A stretch of 64,000 bases of DNA, taken from contig NZ_CP129968.2 of assembly GCF_030503875.2 (NCBI RefSeq), positions 3,250,001-3,314,000 of the forward strand. The letters run 5' to 3'. Shown piece by piece: positions 63,845 through 64,000 of this stretch. Under the pieces are notes generated by a model. The model made no database searches. It was not told where the DNA came from and was given only the letters and a program-made list of their open reading frames with translations. Every line of letters begins with the position of its first letter. The first letter of the stretch is position 1. The DNA is from Marivirga arenosa (GTDB lineage: Bacteria > Bacteroidota > Bacteroidia > Cytophagales > Cyclobacteriaceae). The translations under genes and the position numbers were made by a program.

Positions 63845-64000
63845 TTAGTTAAAATCAAATTCATCAGATGATGATTGCTCTGGTACTTCTTCCTCACTCT
63901 TAATTTCTACCTCTGTGGTTCCTTTTTTGAATTTAGCTTCTTCGGCTTCTCTCATTTTACGAGCAATCTCCTTATCGTATTCCGTTACTTTAAATTCAGT
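63845..64000 (-). CDS. 3' end of a minus-strand gene, charged C-terminal tail
   Basis: The minus frame is open from base 64000 to a TAA at 63845-63847, giving 51 residues that continue beyond the window. They are strongly charged (KEIARKMREAEEAKFKKG, then EVEIKSEEEVPEQSSSDEF, ending FDFN). I do not recognise the protein; the tail looks like a disordered or coiled C-terminus. It is missed when only ATG-started frames are listed. Confidence 0.6.
   Translation of the reverse strand, partial: TEFKVTEYDKEIARKMREAEEAKFKKGTTEVEIKSEEEVPEQSSSDEFDFN

Noticed and set aside
1..64000. CRISPR arrays, transposases, phage genes, tRNA or rRNA genes
   Set aside because: None found on reading both strands; no regularly spaced repeats and all long ORFs are chromosomal families.

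Overview
The window is AT-rich chromosomal DNA of a gliding-type Bacteroidota bacterium, most likely a member of the order Cytophagales (a Marivirga- or Flammeovirgaceae-like organism; the genus is inference). Four things point there. The type IX secretion/gliding genes sprA and gldH are present, with a cargo protein that ends in a T9SS sorting domain. Bacteroidota-only families occur (DUF3078, DUF4292, DUF4837). Start sites lack Shine-Dalgarno sequences. Intergenic sites repeatedly match the Bacteroidota -7 promoter element TAnnTTTG. I see no mobile element, phage, CRISPR array, rRNA or tRNA. Almost every gene is a core chromosomal gene.

Layout. 1-3.4 kb (+): end of a LysM protein, a stand-alone receiver protein, a DUF3078 protein and a CPBP protease. 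3.4-5.6 kb (-): queD and dnaX; dnaX is split by a -1 frame change at a run of ten A. 5.6-11.7 kb (+): hldD, an MscS channel, an Omp85-like barrel, rplM-rpsI-rpsB, then tsf. 11.7-16.3 kb (-): a tightly packed five-gene glycosyltransferase operon that includes a rhodanese lipoprotein. 16.5-17.7 kb (+): an Hsp20-like protein and a small secreted protein. 17.7-23.4 kb (-): dnaE with a fused N-terminal exonuclease, and a LolC/E-type permease. 23.4-25.4 kb (+): a NamZ-family muramidase and an unknown Cys-containing protein. 25.4-27.3 kb (-): ruvB-queG. 27.5-28.5 kb (+): a VIT1-type transporter and a cupin. 28.5-29.6 kb (-): manC. 30-35.4 kb (+): recQ, purD, ricT-gldH.

35.4-62.2 kb is almost all on the minus strand. 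It holds two paralogous secreted proteins, rmuC, tonB, vanZ, gcvH, sprA, ruvA and maeB, then a DUF4837 lipoprotein, a lytic transglycosylase, gatA and tatA, then envC, DUF4292, a TPR protein, a sugar nucleotidyltransferase, dut and a flippase, and finally an enoyl-CoA hydratase. The window closes with a plus-strand T9SS cargo gene and the 3' end of a minus-strand gene.

Functionally the window combines replication and repair (dnaX, dnaE, ruvA, ruvB, recQ, dut, rmuC), translation (rplM, rpsI, rpsB, tsf, gatA, queD/queG tRNA modification), and envelope construction and secretion (hldD, manC, glycosyltransferases, flippase, EnvC, transglycosylase, NamZ, SprA, GldH, TonB, TatA). The signals most worth checking are the dnaX slippage site with its downstream palindrome, the missing zinc module in the same protein, a promoter-plus-hairpin leader in front of rplM, promoter elements that directly abut start codons (probable leaderless mRNAs), and the uncharacterised five-gene glycosyltransferase/rhodanese operon.
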